NCBI RefSeq assembly: GCF_001721685.1
Contig: NZ_CP012502.1
Span: 3,286,001-3,350,000 of the forward strand
Reading direction: 5' to 3'
Source of the DNA: Salisediminibacterium beveridgei
GTDB lineage: Bacteria > Bacillota > Bacilli > Bacillales > Salisediminibacteriaceae
Length of the DNA stretch: 64,000 nt
Of the stretch, positions 32,874 to 41,587 are shown one piece after another (position 1 is the stretch's first letter; every line of letters begins with the position of its first letter). Under the pieces are notes generated by a model, which was not told the DNA's origin, did not search any database, and saw nothing but the letters and a program-made list of their open reading frames with translations. Both the position numbers and the translations under genes were made by a program.

Positions 32874-34885
32874 TCGCACATCTGTACAAAGGCGACATGA
32901 CGCATGCGAGAATCCACCCGGTCTCACACCGGTTCAACTATCCGATTTATTTCATGTCCGTCGATCTCGATCACCTGGAAGCACTGGGTCAACAGGTCGC
33001 CTTGTTCAGCTATAACCGCTTCAACCTGCTCTCGATTCACGACAATGATTATCTCCTTGGGGAAGGCACCATTAAAGAGAAACTGGTGCGCTGCCTCAAG
33101 GAGTCACATAAATCCTATGCAGCCAGCATCACAACCGTCCAGTTACTGACCATGCCCCGCTTTGTCAATTATGCCTTCAATCCTGTCAGCTTCTACTATT
33201 GTTACGACCAGAAAGCAACCCTTCACTGCATCGTCGTGGAAGTGAGCAACACCTTCCATGAAAAGCATCTGTACTTTCTCGACAAAGAGAACCAATTACA
33301 GCAGGCGGCAAACTCCGGAACCCTTGACAGTGGTGCCATTGCCTATGGGAAAACCATGCGCTTTCAACAGGACAAAGCCTTTCACGTCTCCCCGTTCAAT
33401 AACATGGACGGCGATTACCGCTTCCAACTGACGGATCTGCTGGATGACGTACAGATTCACATCAACCTGCACAAGGAAGAGGCCCCTGTGTTGACGACGA
33501 GCCTGTCCGTCAATGCCCTGCCGTTTACCGACCGGTCCTTGTTCCAGGGGATGTTCAAGATCCCTTTTACAGCGACCATTGCCATGCCGAAAATCCTCTG
33601 GCAGGCAGCCAAATTATATTACAGGAAAGGACTGTCGATTCATATGAAACCAAAACCATCCAGTGAGCTGACCTTTTCCACGGCGAAGCCGTCTACTGCT
33701 GTTTCCTTTCGCATGGGGTTGTTTTTCCGCTACTTGGAGCGCCTGAAAATCGGGGCTTTACACATTGAATTCCCTGACCGGAGCGTGAAAACCTTCGGGG
33801 ATCAACACGCCGATTTCAAAGCCTTTCTGAAGATTCACAACTATGCCTTCATCACGAAAGTGGTCAAAGGCGGGGACATCGGGTTGGGGGAGTCCTATAT
33901 GGACGGGGACTGGTCTTCTCCTGAACTGACGAATGTGTTCCGCTTGTTCCTCATGAACCGAAAGCACTTAAACTACGCCAAGGTGAAGCGCAACTGGTTC
34001 ACCGATCTCACGGTCCGTTTCCGGCACTTCCTTCGTCGCAACAACCTGACAGGGAGCCGCAAAAATATCCAGGCCCATTACGACCTGAGTAACGATTTCT
34101 TTCAGACGTTTCTCGATGAGAGCATGACCTACTCCGGCGGGATTTACCGTCACGAAACCGACACCCTGGAAGAGGCCCAGAAACAGAAGCTGCAGGCCAT
34201 CATTCAAAAAGCCGACATCCAGCCAGGTGAGCATGTGCTCGAAATCGGCTCCGGCTGGGGAAGCCTCGCCATTGAAGCGGTGAAGTCCACCGGCTGCAAG
34301 GTCACGTCGATTACCCTGTCAGAGGAACAGTTCGCCTATGCCAAGGAAAAGGCTGAACAAGAAGGAGTCGCTGACAAGATCACCTTCAAGCTCTGTGATT
34401 ACCGGAACCTGGAAGGGCGTTACGACAAAATCGTCTCCATTGAAATGTTCGAAGCCGTCGGACACGAAAACTACGGCACGTTCTTCAACATCTGCGACCG
34501 CCTCTTAAAACCGAACGGCAAACTTGTCATGCAGGTGATTTCCATTGCCGATCAGTTTTACGATACGTACCGCAGTAAAACCGACTGGATCCAGGCGTAC
34601 ATCTTCCCCGGCGGGATGCTGCCGTCCTTATCTGCCATGACGAAAGCGATGATCAAGGATTCGACGTTCATGCTCAACGACTTGGATAACATCGGCATCG
34701 ATTATGCCTACACCCTGCGGGAATGGCGGGCGCGTTTTACCGAGAAGCAAGAGGCCATTCAAGACCTTGGGTTTGATGAGAAATTCATGCGCATGTGGGA
34801 ATATTACTTATGCTACAGCGAGGCCGGCTTCTTATCGAAACAAGTCAGCAACTATCAGTTCGTCTTTATCCGCCCGAATGAATAA
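32870..34885 (+). CDS. DUF1365-cyclopropane-fatty-acid synthase fusion
   Basis: A 671-residue two-domain protein. Residues 1 to about 240 are DUF1365 (KGDMTHARIHPVSHRFNYPI, MPRFVNYAFNPVSFYYCYD, FHVSPFNNMDGDYRF). About 300-671 is a CFA-synthase-type methyltransferase (AHYDLSNDFFQTFLDESMTY, EIGSGWGSLAIEA, IVSIEMFEAVGHENY). The two are usually separate neighbouring genes; here they are one chain. CFA synthases transfer a SAM methylene or methyl group to lipid double bonds at the membrane. The start overlaps the FAD gene by 4 bases (ATGA). A bidirectional terminator follows. Confidence 0.9.
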   Translation: MIAHLYKGDMTHARIHPVSHRFNYPIYFMSVDLDHLEALGQQVALFSYNRFNLLSIHDNDYLLGEGTIKEKLVRCLKESHKSYAASITTVQLLTMPRFVNYAFNPVSFYYCYDQKATLHCIVVEVSNTFHEKHLYFLDKENQLQQAANSGTLDSGAIAYGKTMRFQQDKAFHVSPFNNMDGDYRFQLTDLLDDVQIHINLHKEEAPVLTTSLSVNALPFTDRSLFQGMFKIPFTATIAMPKILWQAAKLYYRKGLSIHMKPKPSSELTFSTAKPSTAVSFRMGLFFRYLERLKIGALHIEFPDRSVKTFGDQHADFKAFLKIHNYAFITKVVKGGDIGLGESYMDGDWSSPELTNVFRLFLMNRKHLNYAKVKRNWFTDLTVRFRHFLRRNNLTGSRKNIQAHYDLSNDFFQTFLDESMTYSGGIYRHETDTLEEAQKQKLQAIIQKADIQPGEHVLEIGSGWGSLAIEAVKSTGCKVTSITLSEEQFAYAKEKAEQEGVADKITFKLCDYRNLEGRYDKIVSIEMFEAVGHENYGTFFNICDRLLKPNGKLVMQVISIADQFYDTYRSKTDWIQAYIFPGGMLPSLSAMTKAMIKDSTFMLNDLDNIGIDYAYTLREWRARFTEKQEAIQDLGFDEKFMRMWEYYLCYSEAGFLSKQVSNYQFVFIRPNE

Positions 34886-34905
34886 TCCCCCATCACGCCA
34901 CATCG

Positions 34906-34952
34906 AAAAGCCTGCCAATGAAGCTGTTATCGCTTCCTGGGCAGGCTTTTTT
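34906..34952. terminator. Bidirectional hairpin terminator
   Basis: AAAAGCCTGCC (34906-34916) and GGCAGGCTTTT (34940-34950) form an 11-bp stem, followed by TTTTTT on the plus side and by T-rich sequence on the minus side. It separates the lipid operon from the convergent ABC genes. Confidence 0.8.
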
Positions 34953-35623
34953 CAGATCAGTCCGTCCTGCATGGCAATGGTGCGATCGACAAAAGGCAGC
35001 ATCTCCTGATCGTGGGTCACCATCAATGTCGTAATCCCTTTCGCTTTTGTTAATGCACGGATCAGTGCCATGACTTCTTTAGATTTCGATGAATCCAGGC
35101 TCGCCGTCGGTTCGTCCGCAAACAGGATGTCGGGCTGATGAATGATTGCCCTGGCTACAGCCACTCGTTGCCGCTCGCCTCCCGATAAGGATGAAGGATA
35201 GGCGTTTCTCCGGTGACGCATCCCGACAGCTTCGAGCATTTCATCAATCACGTCTTCTTGTTCGATTTTCTTCAGCTTGATCTCGGCCACTCCCAGCATG
35301 AGACTCAGCTGCTCTTCGACGGTCAAAAAGGGGACGAGATGTGCGGATTGAAAGACGAAGCCGAACGACTTGGCCCGAAGCGCACGTAACTGTTCCTGAT
35401 TCATTCCGGTCATCTCCGCACCTTCAAAATGAATCACCCCCTCCGTCGTCGACTGCAGCCCTGCAGCGATGGTCAACAGGGTGCTTTTCCCGGAGCCGGA
35501 TGCACCCACAAGGGCCGTGATTTCGCCCTTTTCCAACGACAGGGTAATCCCTTTCAGTATATCTTCGTCCACATCACCATTCACAATGGTTTTCGTAATG
35601 CCTTTCATCTCAAATCGACTCAT
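34952..35623 (-). CDS. ABC transporter ATPase, HrtA/LolD/MacB type
   Basis: A 223-residue ATPase. Walker A is ALVGASGSGKSTLLT, the Q-loop lies in FGFVFQSAHLVPFL, the signature is YPSSLSGGERQRVAVARAI and Walker B is DILFADEPTASLD. The FQSAHLVPFL segment is close to HrtA of S. aureus, part of a haem-efflux exporter. Start 35623 follows AAGGAG by 7 bases and is 1 base from the stop of the permease gene. It works with that permease; haem or another hydrophobic toxin is the likely cargo. Confidence 0.88.
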   Translation of the reverse strand: MSRFEMKGITKTIVNGDVDEDILKGITLSLEKGEITALVGASGSGKSTLLTIAAGLQSTTEGVIHFEGAEMTGMNQEQLRALRAKSFGFVFQSAHLVPFLTVEEQLSLMLGVAEIKLKKIEQEDVIDEMLEAVGMRHRRNAYPSSLSGGERQRVAVARAIIHQPDILFADEPTASLDSSKSKEVMALIRALTKAKGITTLMVTHDQEMLPFVDRTIAMQDGLI

Positions 35624-35624
35624 C

Positions 35625-36650
35625 TTACATCTCTCCTTGTTGAATCGCCTGCAGCGGTTCGATTTTTTTGATCTGAATGCCTGACACCGTTGCACCGAGA
35701 AAGCCGATGACAAGGAAAATCAACGACAGCTGCAAGGTCACCTCCAGCGTTAATTCAAACGGCAGCTCCGTGACCGCCACCTGGAAAAGCTGGCTGAGCC
35801 CTCCGGAAAGCAACAGCGCTCCGATGGTGATCGTCAGCATCTGCACCCACATCATCAGAAACAGGCTGCTTGTTTTGACACCGATCGCTTTCAAGATACC
35901 GTAGAGACCGATTTTCTGAACATTCATCATATAAAAGAAGATGGCAAAGAGCATGCCGCTGATCCCGACCAGGAACCAGACGATCATATTCAAAGACAGC
36001 TGTTCGGCACTGTAACTCGGGATGGTATTGAGAAAGGCATCGTTTGAAAAGGCATCCAGCCCGCTGATCACTGTCCCCTCGCCTCCGGGGATGAATACCA
36101 GCTGCATTTTTTCCGTCTGGAACATGTCCTGATAATCGTCGGGACTGATCAGTGCCACGGGCGCGTGGTTATATTTTTGATGATCCAGAAAGCCTTTCAC
36201 CGTCAAATCTCCACGCAATGAACCGGCCGTGAGCGTATCCCCCGTATTGATTTCTTCCCTCATCGATTGATCGACGAAAATCTCGCCGGATTCCACTTCG
36301 CCAAATAACCCCGTGTCAAACGCTGCCACGAAAACGACGTTGTGACGCACGTCTTCAGCGTCATGCAGGGCGCCATTTTGAATGGACATCACCATGGCCT
36401 CATCGAATACCCTGAACACGTTCTCCTGTGTATCCGGATCAATCTCGGACATGTTAACATTCTCATCCGCTGCCTCGTCCAGATAAAAGACACCTTCAGG
36501 CATGTCTTTAATCAATGATGCATTATCATAGGACAGTCCATTCGCCAGCCCCGCAATCATAAACGTTAAAAAACTGATCAGAAAGATGATCGAACCGAGT
36601 ATCGTGAATTTCATTTTGCTTTTCCTGATTTCCTTAAAGGCAATCCGCAT
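35625..36650 (-). CDS. ABC transporter permease, HrtB/FtsX-MacB type
   Basis: A 341-residue permease with one N-terminal TM helix (TILGSIIFLISFLTFMIAG), a large outer domain (about 40-220) and three C-terminal TM helices, the MacB/FtsX topology. FFYMMNVQKIGLYGILKAIG and its surroundings closely resemble HrtB of S. aureus, which exports haem with HrtA. It is the first gene of the pair. No hssRS-like two-component genes adjoin it, so the inducing signal is unknown. Confidence 0.87.
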   Translation of the reverse strand: MRIAFKEIRKSKMKFTILGSIIFLISFLTFMIAGLANGLSYDNASLIKDMPEGVFYLDEAADENVNMSEIDPDTQENVFRVFDEAMVMSIQNGALHDAEDVRHNVVFVAAFDTGLFGEVESGEIFVDQSMREEINTGDTLTAGSLRGDLTVKGFLDHQKYNHAPVALISPDDYQDMFQTEKMQLVFIPGGEGTVISGLDAFSNDAFLNTIPSYSAEQLSLNMIVWFLVGISGMLFAIFFYMMNVQKIGLYGILKAIGVKTSSLFLMMWVQMLTITIGALLLSGGLSQLFQVAVTELPFELTLEVTLQLSLIFLVIGFLGATVSGIQIKKIEPLQAIQQGEM

Positions 36651-36908
36651 GTTTATTCCCCCATGTCTGTGATACGTCCCATTCTACAAAGCAAACATGA
36701 ACGGAAGATGAACGATCACTCTGAACAAACCAAAAACACCCCGGTCAAGAGAGGCTTCTCTCAACAAGGGTATAGATTATGACAAACGGAGAACAAGTAG
36801 GTTAAAATGAGATAAACTGCCGGAAAAAAGCAATTTTCATGGTTACTCAGGACGGAATCTTCTCCTGATTAATTGATATGCTTTACTACTTGGAGGAGGC
36901 ACATTACG

Positions 36909-37256
36909 ATGAAATTTACCCTGCCCGTATGCGATTCCTGCCGCACACCACTCACCTGGAAACAGGCGCTGGTTGCCCAGCGATTCATTAAAGAATACAC
37001 CAGCTGTCCCACCTGCCAGGAGAAGCAGTTCGTCAAAGCCCGGAAAGATTTTCTGATCCTGACACTGTTTATTGCACTATTCCCATTACTCCTGAACGTG
37101 TTTACCGATCTTGCGATATTCCATTCCATCATCTTATACGCCGTCATCATTATCCTGCTGGTGATCCTCTCACCGTTCACGTATACGCTCAACACAGAAG
37201 ATACGAGAACCGGTGTAAATCAGAACCTTTTCGAAAACAAGCAGACAAAAAAATAA
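36909..37256 (+). CDS. Zinc-ribbon membrane protein (cxxc_20_cxxc family)
   Basis: A 115-residue protein with an N-terminal four-cysteine zinc ribbon, CDSC and CPTC about 21 residues apart, matching the cxxc_20_cxxc family. Two TM helices follow (about 48-70 and 74-96), then a short polar tail. Start 36909 follows GGAGGAGG by 8 bases. Family function is unknown; the topology suggests a small membrane protein with a cytoplasmic zinc finger. It precedes the His-rich protein by 40 bases and could share its transcript. Confidence 0.75.
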   Translation: MKFTLPVCDSCRTPLTWKQALVAQRFIKEYTSCPTCQEKQFVKARKDFLILTLFIALFPLLLNVFTDLAIFHSIILYAVIIILLVILSPFTYTLNTEDTRTGVNQNLFENKQTKK

Positions 37257-37296
37257 GATGTTATACTGGCGATAACACAAAAAAGGAGGGCTTTAA

Positions 37297-37626
37297 ATGG
37301 CACATCATACACATGAAAACCATACACACGAGCATTCTCTTTCCTGCGGGCACACGAAAATCCGGCACGGTGATCACATCGACTACATTCACAACGGTCA
37401 CCTGCACCACAAACATGAAGATCACTGGGACGAGTGTAAGATCGAAGTTTCTGAAAAGAACCCCGACAACTGTGCGCCCATTGAGGCGAACTGCAACCAT
37501 CATGAAGACTGCGGTCACGAAATGGTCCCGCACGGTGATCACTACGACTACGTCGTGGACGGCCGCCTGCACCACGTGCACGGTGATCACATCGATGATC
37601 ACGGACCGGTGGATATTATTAAATAG
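37297..37626 (+). CDS. Histidine-rich metal-binding protein with internal duplication
   Basis: A 109-residue soluble protein in which about 25 residues are His. The segment CGHTKIRHGDHIDYIHNGHL (about 17-36) recurs as CGHEMVPHGDHYDYVVDGRL (about 72-91), each followed by HHxHxDHxD. The repeated CGH, HGDHxDY and LHH elements should bind Zn or another transition metal; a store, buffer or chaperone role is inferred. AAAGGAGGG precedes the start. The TAG stop at 37624-37626 shares its last base with the first base of the ISL3 element, so the true C-terminus may have been altered by insertion. Confidence 0.8.
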   Translation: MAHHTHENHTHEHSLSCGHTKIRHGDHIDYIHNGHLHHKHEDHWDECKIEVSEKNPDNCAPIEANCNHHEDCGHEMVPHGDHYDYVVDGRLHHVHGDHIDDHGPVDIIK

Positions 37627-39006
37627 GTTCTAAGTCAATTGTTGGGGTAGTGGCATTTTGCCGCTGCCCCTTTAACCTACTTGAAAATGTTCATTTTTGA
37701 ATTGATGATGCAGTAATACCCGGAATCGGAAACGATCGTATCGTCTGAATCCGAATGCATTCCGTTTGATCACTTTCGTCTGATTGTTTAACCCTTCGAT
37801 CGGACCGTTTGTATAACCATAGGCAAAGCTGTTCAGGATGGCCACTTCCCAATTTCGGAATGTTTTCAGGACGTCTTGAAACTCTTGCATCTCCGATGCC
37901 TCCACGCATTGATAGAACGCATGAAGTTCTTCTTTTACGCTTCGCAAATCATGTTGCCCAACCTGTTTCGCCGTTTCAAACCAATCGCGATAAGCTTCTT
38001 TCACTTCATAGGCTTCACGAAGCTCCTTTGACAAAGACAGATAGCGTTGGAGATACCAGTGTTGTTTCTCCGTTAAGTCTTGCGCGTGTTTATGAAAAAC
38101 ATGCTTCATTCGTTTACACTTTTTCCGATCATATTCGTGGAATTCCTTCTGTACACGGCGCCGAATCCGGTCCAGCGCCCAATAGATATAACGACAGAAA
38201 TGAAACCGGTCGGCGACAATAACAGGTTTGCCCAATGCCTGGTCTACCGATGATTTAAAGGAATGGCTCATGTCCATAACCACGATGCGGACTTGACTGC
38301 CTTTCTGTTGTAAATAACGTTTGACGGTTTGGACCGCACGGTCCGGCAAAATATCCAATGGTTTTCCTGTCACACCATCTGCAATCATGACTTGATATTT
38401 CCCTTTTTCGGTGTCTCCCTTATACTCATCGATGGCAATGACCGAAGGAAGCTCCTTCACTTCCGACAACATAGGGGCAGCGATCTGATCGAACCTTCTC
38501 ATCACGGTGGTTGGAGACGTATGAAACTGTCTGGCCGTGTCCGTGAAATTCTTTCCCTGGATCACACGCAGTCCCAACGCCTGATTCCATTCCACCGTGT
38601 GTCGTTGGTAACGTTCCACCAGTTTGATCTGTTCAGAAAATCGCTTGCCACATGGGCATACGTAACGTCTTCGACGATAGAACAAGACCGTAGGTCGTTC
38701 CCACATTTTCAGGTGTTGCATCTTCTGGATCCGGTAATCATGGACTTTACTCGTCCATTCAAAACAACATGGACACCTGTGCGGCCCGCGTTCCATCTCG
38801 ATATGAAGGTGTACTTCCCCATCAACAATGGCTGTTTTTGTTACGATCGCTTCTTCTAACCCCGGAAAGTTCATGTTAAAATCAGTAGTATGCACGCAGA
38901 TCCTCTCCTTCACTTTGTTTCTCGTCAATTCAAGTGTAAAGGATAGAGGAGCCTGCGTGTTTTTTATGCCCAAATTTGTGGCCATTTGACATGCTGGCTT
39001 TGAACC
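37626..39006 (-). mobile_element. ISL3-family insertion sequence
   Basis: One minus-strand transposase gene between imperfect terminal inverted repeats: left GGTTCTAAGTCA (from 37626) and right, as complement, GGTTCAAAGCCA (ending 39006), identical at 10 of the first 12 positions. Length about 1.38 kb is usual for the family. No convincing 8-bp target duplication is visible at these ends, which may reflect imprecise end calls or an old rearrangement. It lies exactly at the stop codon of the His-rich gene. Confidence 0.8.
37672..38895 (-). CDS. ISL3 family transposase
   Basis: A transposase of about 407 residues. The N-terminal zinc-binding part (CPCCFEWTSKVHDYRI, then RRYVCPCGKRF) and an HTH precede the DDE core with VIAIDEYKGD and VVMDMSHSFK, VADRFHFCRY, and the C-terminal block NGPIEGLNNQTKVIKRNAFG characteristic of ISL3. 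A GTG start at 38895 is chosen because AAGGAGAGG lies 6 bases upstream; the ATG at 38874 is the alternative. The frame is intact. Confidence 0.93.
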   Translation of the reverse strand: MHTTDFNMNFPGLEEAIVTKTAIVDGEVHLHIEMERGPHRCPCCFEWTSKVHDYRIQKMQHLKMWERPTVLFYRRRRYVCPCGKRFSEQIKLVERYQRHTVEWNQALGLRVIQGKNFTDTARQFHTSPTTVMRRFDQIAAPMLSEVKELPSVIAIDEYKGDTEKGKYQVMIADGVTGKPLDILPDRAVQTVKRYLQQKGSQVRIVVMDMSHSFKSSVDQALGKPVIVADRFHFCRYIYWALDRIRRRVQKEFHEYDRKKCKRMKHVFHKHAQDLTEKQHWYLQRYLSLSKELREAYEVKEAYRDWFETAKQVGQHDLRSVKEELHAFYQCVEASEMQEFQDVLKTFRNWEVAILNSFAYGYTNGPIEGLNNQTKVIKRNAFGFRRYDRFRFRVLLHHQFKNEHFQVG

Positions 39007-39341
39007 AATCAGCTTGTTTTTCATGAGTGACAGGCGGTGACGCCAGAGGGATCAGCGAGTGTTTTCATGCGACGAGTAACCGCAGGAGCAGAATCTGAAG
39101 ATCCACTTTTGCAAAGCAAAAGTTAGCTGAAGACAAGCCCCTGGGACAGTAAGACACGACGAGGTACTTTCGAGTCGATTGTCGCACTGATGCTGTTTGC
39201 ACTTCGTGCAAACGTCCGCCGTAAGCGATTGAAAAACAACTCTGAAAGCACAGCCATTGTTTCTAAACCCCAACATATATTTTAGAGCCATTAAATAAGA
39301 CGACAAAGACCGTCCTCCACGATGTTGGGGACGGTCTTTTT
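39007..39341. repeat. Structured non-coding region and terminator after ISL3
   Basis: No credible gene. The stretch contains several hairpins, including ACTTTTGCAAAGCAAAAGT (39103-39121) and TTTGCACTTCGTGCAAA (39199-39215). It ends in a hairpin terminator, AAAGACCGTCC (39305-39315) with GGACGGTCTTT (39329-39339) plus T run. The phrase TGAGTGACAGGCGGTGACGC near 39023 resembles large structured intergenic repeats known in Bacillaceae genomes; its identity is not proven here. Confidence 0.5.
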
Positions 39342-39379
39342 TCATGCGTGCATATCAATCTTCATGCCATCTGTGCCGG

Positions 39380-39715
39380 TCATGACTTTTCAAATAAATC
39401 GATAATGACAACATCCTCTTCGGACAATGCATATTGCTTCAGTACCTTTTGAATCTTCTCTTTTTGTGTTAATGCCTCATCATCCACACAAACACATACA
39501 TAATTTCCACTGATGTGGTAATCAACTTCCTCTTCCGGATCGCTGAATTCAACGCCATGCACATCACTTTCAAAGCAGTTGTAATCCGCCACATAAACAT
39601 AGACTTTGAACGGCGTAAAATGAATCAGGATGTCGATCACGTCTCCGTGACCCCCGCTCAGATCAACGCCCAGCTGGTTGATTTTTTTGACGAAATCATT
39701 CAACAAAGAAATCAC
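39380..39715 (-). CDS. Small acidic hypothetical protein
   Basis: A 111-residue acidic protein with several aromatic beta-strand-like stretches (FTPFKVYVYVADYNCFESD, YHISGNYVCVCVDDEAL) and an acidic C-terminus. No signal peptide or TM helix. It uses a GTG start at 39713-39715 with only a weak upstream GAGAAAG. Its fold cannot be named from sequence alone. Confidence 0.55.
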   Translation of the reverse strand: MISLLNDFVKKINQLGVDLSGGHGDVIDILIHFTPFKVYVYVADYNCFESDVHGVEFSDPEEEVDYHISGNYVCVCVDDEALTQKEKIQKVLKQYALSEEDVVIIDLFEKS

Positions 39716-39799
39716 TCACTTTCTCAAAATAATCAGCTTTTGGATCCAAGATACAATCCTTTCCCTGCTTCTTCGAAGTGAAGAATGCCGGGTTTCAGT

Positions 39800-40105
39800 T
39801 TAGGCAATGACACCTTTTTCCTTCAGAATTTCCCGTGATTCATCATCCGCAGGTTCAAATCCTGATCGAAGCAGCTTCTGAATATAGATCTTGTTATACA
39901 AGAACGCCATCACCAGCGCCGGTACCCAGCCGAGCAGGCCACCGCTCAAGAAACCCATCATGACCGAACTGAAGAAGATAATCGAAGACCATTTCAGATC
40001 CCCTCGAAACAACGGTGGAAAAAACGCGAAAATCAGCACGGTCCAGCTGAAGCCTGCTTTAGGCTGTTTCGTCATTCCGTTTGAATCAATCAAATCTACA
40101 CGCAT
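39800..40105 (-). CDS. Small membrane protein of unknown function
   Basis: A 101-residue protein with two or three hydrophobic segments (WTVLIFAFFPPLFRGD, IIFFSSVMMGFLSGGLLGWV, LVMAFLYNKIYIQKLL) and a charged C-terminus ending GFEPADDESREILKEKGVIA. The KAGFSWTxxxFxxFPPLFRGD entry recalls a widespread family of short bacterial membrane proteins (HrgC/DUF2628-like). Start 40105 follows GAGGGGG by about 7 bases. Confidence 0.65.
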   Translation of the reverse strand: MRVDLIDSNGMTKQPKAGFSWTVLIFAFFPPLFRGDLKWSSIIFFSSVMMGFLSGGLLGWVPALVMAFLYNKIYIQKLLRSGFEPADDESREILKEKGVIA

Positions 40106-40319
40106 ATGGTACCCCCTCAAGTTTTATGATGATGCTGACTGCGAACTTTTATCTCATCATTATTATGTCAGAAGGATCCCTCTGACATCGGATTAATCAC
40201 AATAATATCAGATTCACGATTTCATTTCCATGGTATTCCGATTCATTCAACTTCACGAAAATAACGCGATGGCTATCAAGACTGACGTCAAGAGGGTGCG
40301 CCATCGCATTCATCAATAC

Positions 40320-40529
40320 TTAATTCATTTCATTCAATCGTCTTTCAATGTTAATGAGAACGTGGAGAACGGAAGAAATAAATAAATAGAATAAACCTCC
40401 CACTAAACCACTTGTCAGCATACTTAAGCCCCATAGGAGGTCAGGCACAAAAATAACCGAACAAATACCGACTATGATTAAAAAACAACCAAAATAAAAC
40501 AACATTTCAGTAACCACTTTTGGACCCAT
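40320..40529 (-). CDS. Small two-helix membrane protein
   Basis: A 69-residue protein with two TM helices (MLFYFGCFLIIVGICSVIFV and LWGLSMLTSGLVGGLFYLFI) and a short charged C-terminus. Start 40529 follows AAGGAG by 6 bases. It lies 43 bases downstream of another small membrane protein gene on the same strand; the two probably form an operon. Family not recognised. Confidence 0.6.
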   Translation of the reverse strand: MGPKVVTEMLFYFGCFLIIVGICSVIFVPDLLWGLSMLTSGLVGGLFYLFISSVLHVLINIERRLNEMN

Positions 40530-40572
40530 AATGACACTCCTTATTCGATTCATATGACAAACGATGTTGAAT

Positions 40573-40860
40573 TCATTTCTCTAATAGTTTCATGTTATCT
40601 TTTCTTAAATAGTCTAAGTACAGGATGATTCTGCCGATTCCGAGTAAAATCAGTCCAAAGAATGATGTGGAAACAAAATAGCCAAATCCGATATACCAAC
40701 TCATTGGATGCGACTCAATGCTGCTTATCATTCGGCCGGCCGAGTTTATTTCAAATGTCACGACATTCAGATACACTCCAATGACTAAAAAAGAAATCAT
40801 ACCCATCAGAATAAAGCATAATCCCGAATAATAAAGTGCTGATTCAATCTTGTCGTTCAT
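40573..40860 (-). CDS. Small membrane protein
   Basis: A 95-residue protein with two long hydrophobic segments (CFILMGMISFLVIGVYLNVV and YFVSTSFFGLILLGIGRIIL) separated by a polar loop, and a short basic tail. GAGGAGG lies 5-6 bases before the ATG. It is the first gene of a pair with the 69-residue membrane protein. Function unknown. Confidence 0.65.
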   Translation of the reverse strand: MNDKIESALYYSGLCFILMGMISFLVIGVYLNVVTFEINSAGRMISSIESHPMSWYIGFGYFVSTSFFGLILLGIGRIILYLDYLRKDNMKLLEK

Positions 40861-40982
40861 AAAATCCTCCTCATTTGCACACGTGTTAAACCTTAGTATT
40901 GATTACAAAAATAAGCGCAATCCGAACCTTGTATGTCCCACCAAATCGGCTCGGATCACGCTTGTACAATTCCATGTTTCCG

Positions 40983-41555
40983 TTACCTGAACTCCCTGCC
41001 TGTCAACGTCTCCAAGAGGCTGCAGAAATCTCCCCATTCTTCCGGGAACTTGTTGCTGCCGTACTTTCGGAGGGTCCTGCCTTCTCTTCTGATTTCAATG
41101 GACCACTGGGTGCCGTCCAGCACGTAGGGCTCGACGTACTTCGCTTTCCAGTTCAGGAAATCCAGCCATTTCAACTCTTCCACGAACCGTTCCATCGCTT
41201 CTGACGTAATTTCCTTCTTCTCCTCCGCAACACTATCCCCAAGCTGCCGACGCCAAGTCACATTCCTGCTTGGAAAATCGACAGCCACTTCATACGTGCT
41301 GCCAAAGAATCCGCCAATCGAAGCGGTGATCCCGGTGATCTCGTCATAGGCATGATCAATCGCCTCCTGCCTGTTCCATTCATACCCGCACCCTTTACAA
41401 TGATAGTCCGGTACAGATTCATCGATGCAGCAACCTCCCAGTTTCACTTTACCGGCCTCAGCTTCCTGAAACAGCTCATATTCCGGCATCCCGTAGATAA
41501 TCCGGATGACGTTCAATGAATGGCAATCAGGACATTTTTTAACGTTAATTCCCAC
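40983..41555 (-). CDS. Zinc-ribbon hypothetical protein
   Basis: A 190-residue soluble protein. The N-terminal 60 residues hold two cysteine pairs, CPDC (about 8-11) and CKGC (about 53-56), with GGCCIDE between them, making a probable zinc ribbon. A mixed alpha/beta domain follows with many Trp residues (WSIEIRREGRTLRKYGSNKF). The IIYGMPEYELFQEAEAGKVK stretch matches a family seen in other bacilli as conserved hypothetical proteins. The role is unknown. Confidence 0.7.
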   Translation of the reverse strand: MGINVKKCPDCHSLNVIRIIYGMPEYELFQEAEAGKVKLGGCCIDESVPDYHCKGCGYEWNRQEAIDHAYDEITGITASIGGFFGSTYEVAVDFPSRNVTWRRQLGDSVAEEKKEITSEAMERFVEELKWLDFLNWKAKYVEPYVLDGTQWSIEIRREGRTLRKYGSNKFPEEWGDFCSLLETLTGREFR

Positions 41556-41587
41556 ATCATCGCCTCCTCTAGCTGGACGACCCGGAC

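Noticed and set aside
37626..39006. Exact 8-bp target duplication for the ISL3 element
   Set aside because: Flanks just outside the inferred ends (ATTAAATA and AATCAGCT) do not match. The ends may be miscalled or one flank rearranged.
39052..39345. Minus-strand 97-codon frame after ISL3
   Set aside because: It runs through a series of hairpins and the terminator at 39305-39339, with a Cys/Ser-rich low-quality translation and no ribosome site. It is treated as non-coding.
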